A stretch of DNA of 64,000 nucleotides. Origin: Amborella trichopoda. Taxonomy: Eukaryota > Streptophyta > Magnoliopsida > Amborellales > Amborellaceae. Below the pieces are notes generated by a model. That model saw nothing but the letters and a program-made list of their open reading frames with translations. It did not search any database and was not told the origin of the DNA. The DNA is taken from assembly GCF_000471905.2 (NCBI RefSeq), contig NW_006499912.1, positions 2,766,652-2,830,651 of the forward strand. Direction: 5' to 3'. Each line of letters opens with the position of its first letter. Within the stretch, counting starts at the first letter, position 1. A program made the position numbers and the translations under genes. This document shows positions 63,466 through 64,000 of this stretch, one piece after another.

Positions 63466-64000
63466 ATGTGTATATTCAAATTTGTAGTAAGTTTTCTTAG
63501 ATTCTAAATGTTATGTCATGCAAAAAGCATGCAATTGAATTGTTATCTCGTTCACAAAGAGGTTACAATCAGCCCTCCTTGTTGTATATAAAACTGGGTA
63601 GCTGAAAGTGCACTATTGTTCAGGTTCAAAGTTCAAAATATAACTTTTAAAACTCGACTTAAGTTTTTACAAATTTCATCTACTACATGTAACATTAGTA
63701 TTACTATCCTTAAATTATACTATCATATCTTTCCATTTCAAATGCTTCTTCTAGATGCACCATGCTTCTTTCTCCCTCTCTTTGCCTGGTGATCACTATG
63801 CTCTCTGCCCTCTATAACCACTTATTTTTTTGGAGAAGTATTATGTGAGTCAGGGGCTTGATTATAACATGTTATCTTTTAAATGGATGCTAGGAAAAAG
63901 CAACCTTGCCAAAATCTAAATAAAGGGTGTGTATCCCTAAAATCCTAAAGAACCAAAAATTCATGATTGAGATAGAATTTAGGGTGAGATTCATGTGAAT
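63466..64000. other. Intergenic, nothing recognised
   Basis: AT-rich DNA to the window end. No feature was supported. Confidence 0.4.

Noticed and set aside
1-64000. tRNA, rRNA, CRISPR array or organelle-derived DNA
   Set aside because: No cloverleaf with A/B boxes, no rRNA motifs, no regularly spaced repeats with unique spacers, and no recognisable plastid or mitochondrial gene was seen.

Overview
This is nuclear DNA of a flowering plant with a repeat-rich genome. The evidence is one GT-AG spliced gene with very long introns, plant-type LINE, RTE, Ty1-copia, hAT, Harbinger-like and Mutator-like elements, and no bacterial-style gene packing. I cannot name the species.

Only one host gene is well supported. 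It lies on the + strand and ends inside the window: 15 exons between 8725 and 46821 encode the last ~569 residues of a plant Nudix hydrolase 3 homologue (AtNUDT3 type), essentially its whole dipeptidyl-peptidase-III-like (M49) part. All exon phases join without a stop and end in TAG at 46819-46821. The ~200-residue N-terminal Nudix domain is not visible and should lie left of the window, because the first visible exon follows an intron longer than 8.7 kb. Four introns are 5 to 11 kb and are filled with transposable elements.

Layout. 1-6850: old antisense LINE. 8725-9112: exons A and B. 9113-19973: an intron holding an RTE 3' fragment, a Ty1-copia relic with two ~0.9-kb LTRs (10669-15063) that itself carries an 800-bp hAT-type element (11841-12640), and an LTR-like repeat (family B) interrupted by a Harbinger-type element (18402-19587). 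19974-23082: exons C to E. 23083-28442: an intron with a second copia relic flanked by a perfect 5-bp duplication (23985-27997). 28443-33848: exons F to H, with an inverted-repeat element. 33849-44702: an intron with a Mutator-type MITE, an L1-type LINE 3' end, several RTE 3' ends, a second family-B copy with a large CT/ACGT microsatellite and a 20-base N gap. 44703-46821: the compact 3' exons I to O with the zinc-binding motifs. 46822-64000: intergenic, with a long inverted repeat (48304-49170), a third family-B copy split by a 4.9-kb decayed hAT transposon (51890-56788), a Harbinger-type element filled with a degenerate minisatellite (59589-61365), and another inverted-repeat element near the right end.

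I found no gene cluster or new multi-gene system. The most informative content is the nesting of elements, with target-site duplications that date insertions relative to each other, and the unusual tandem-repeat cargo of the two Harbinger-like elements. All similarity statements are by eye, without database searches.
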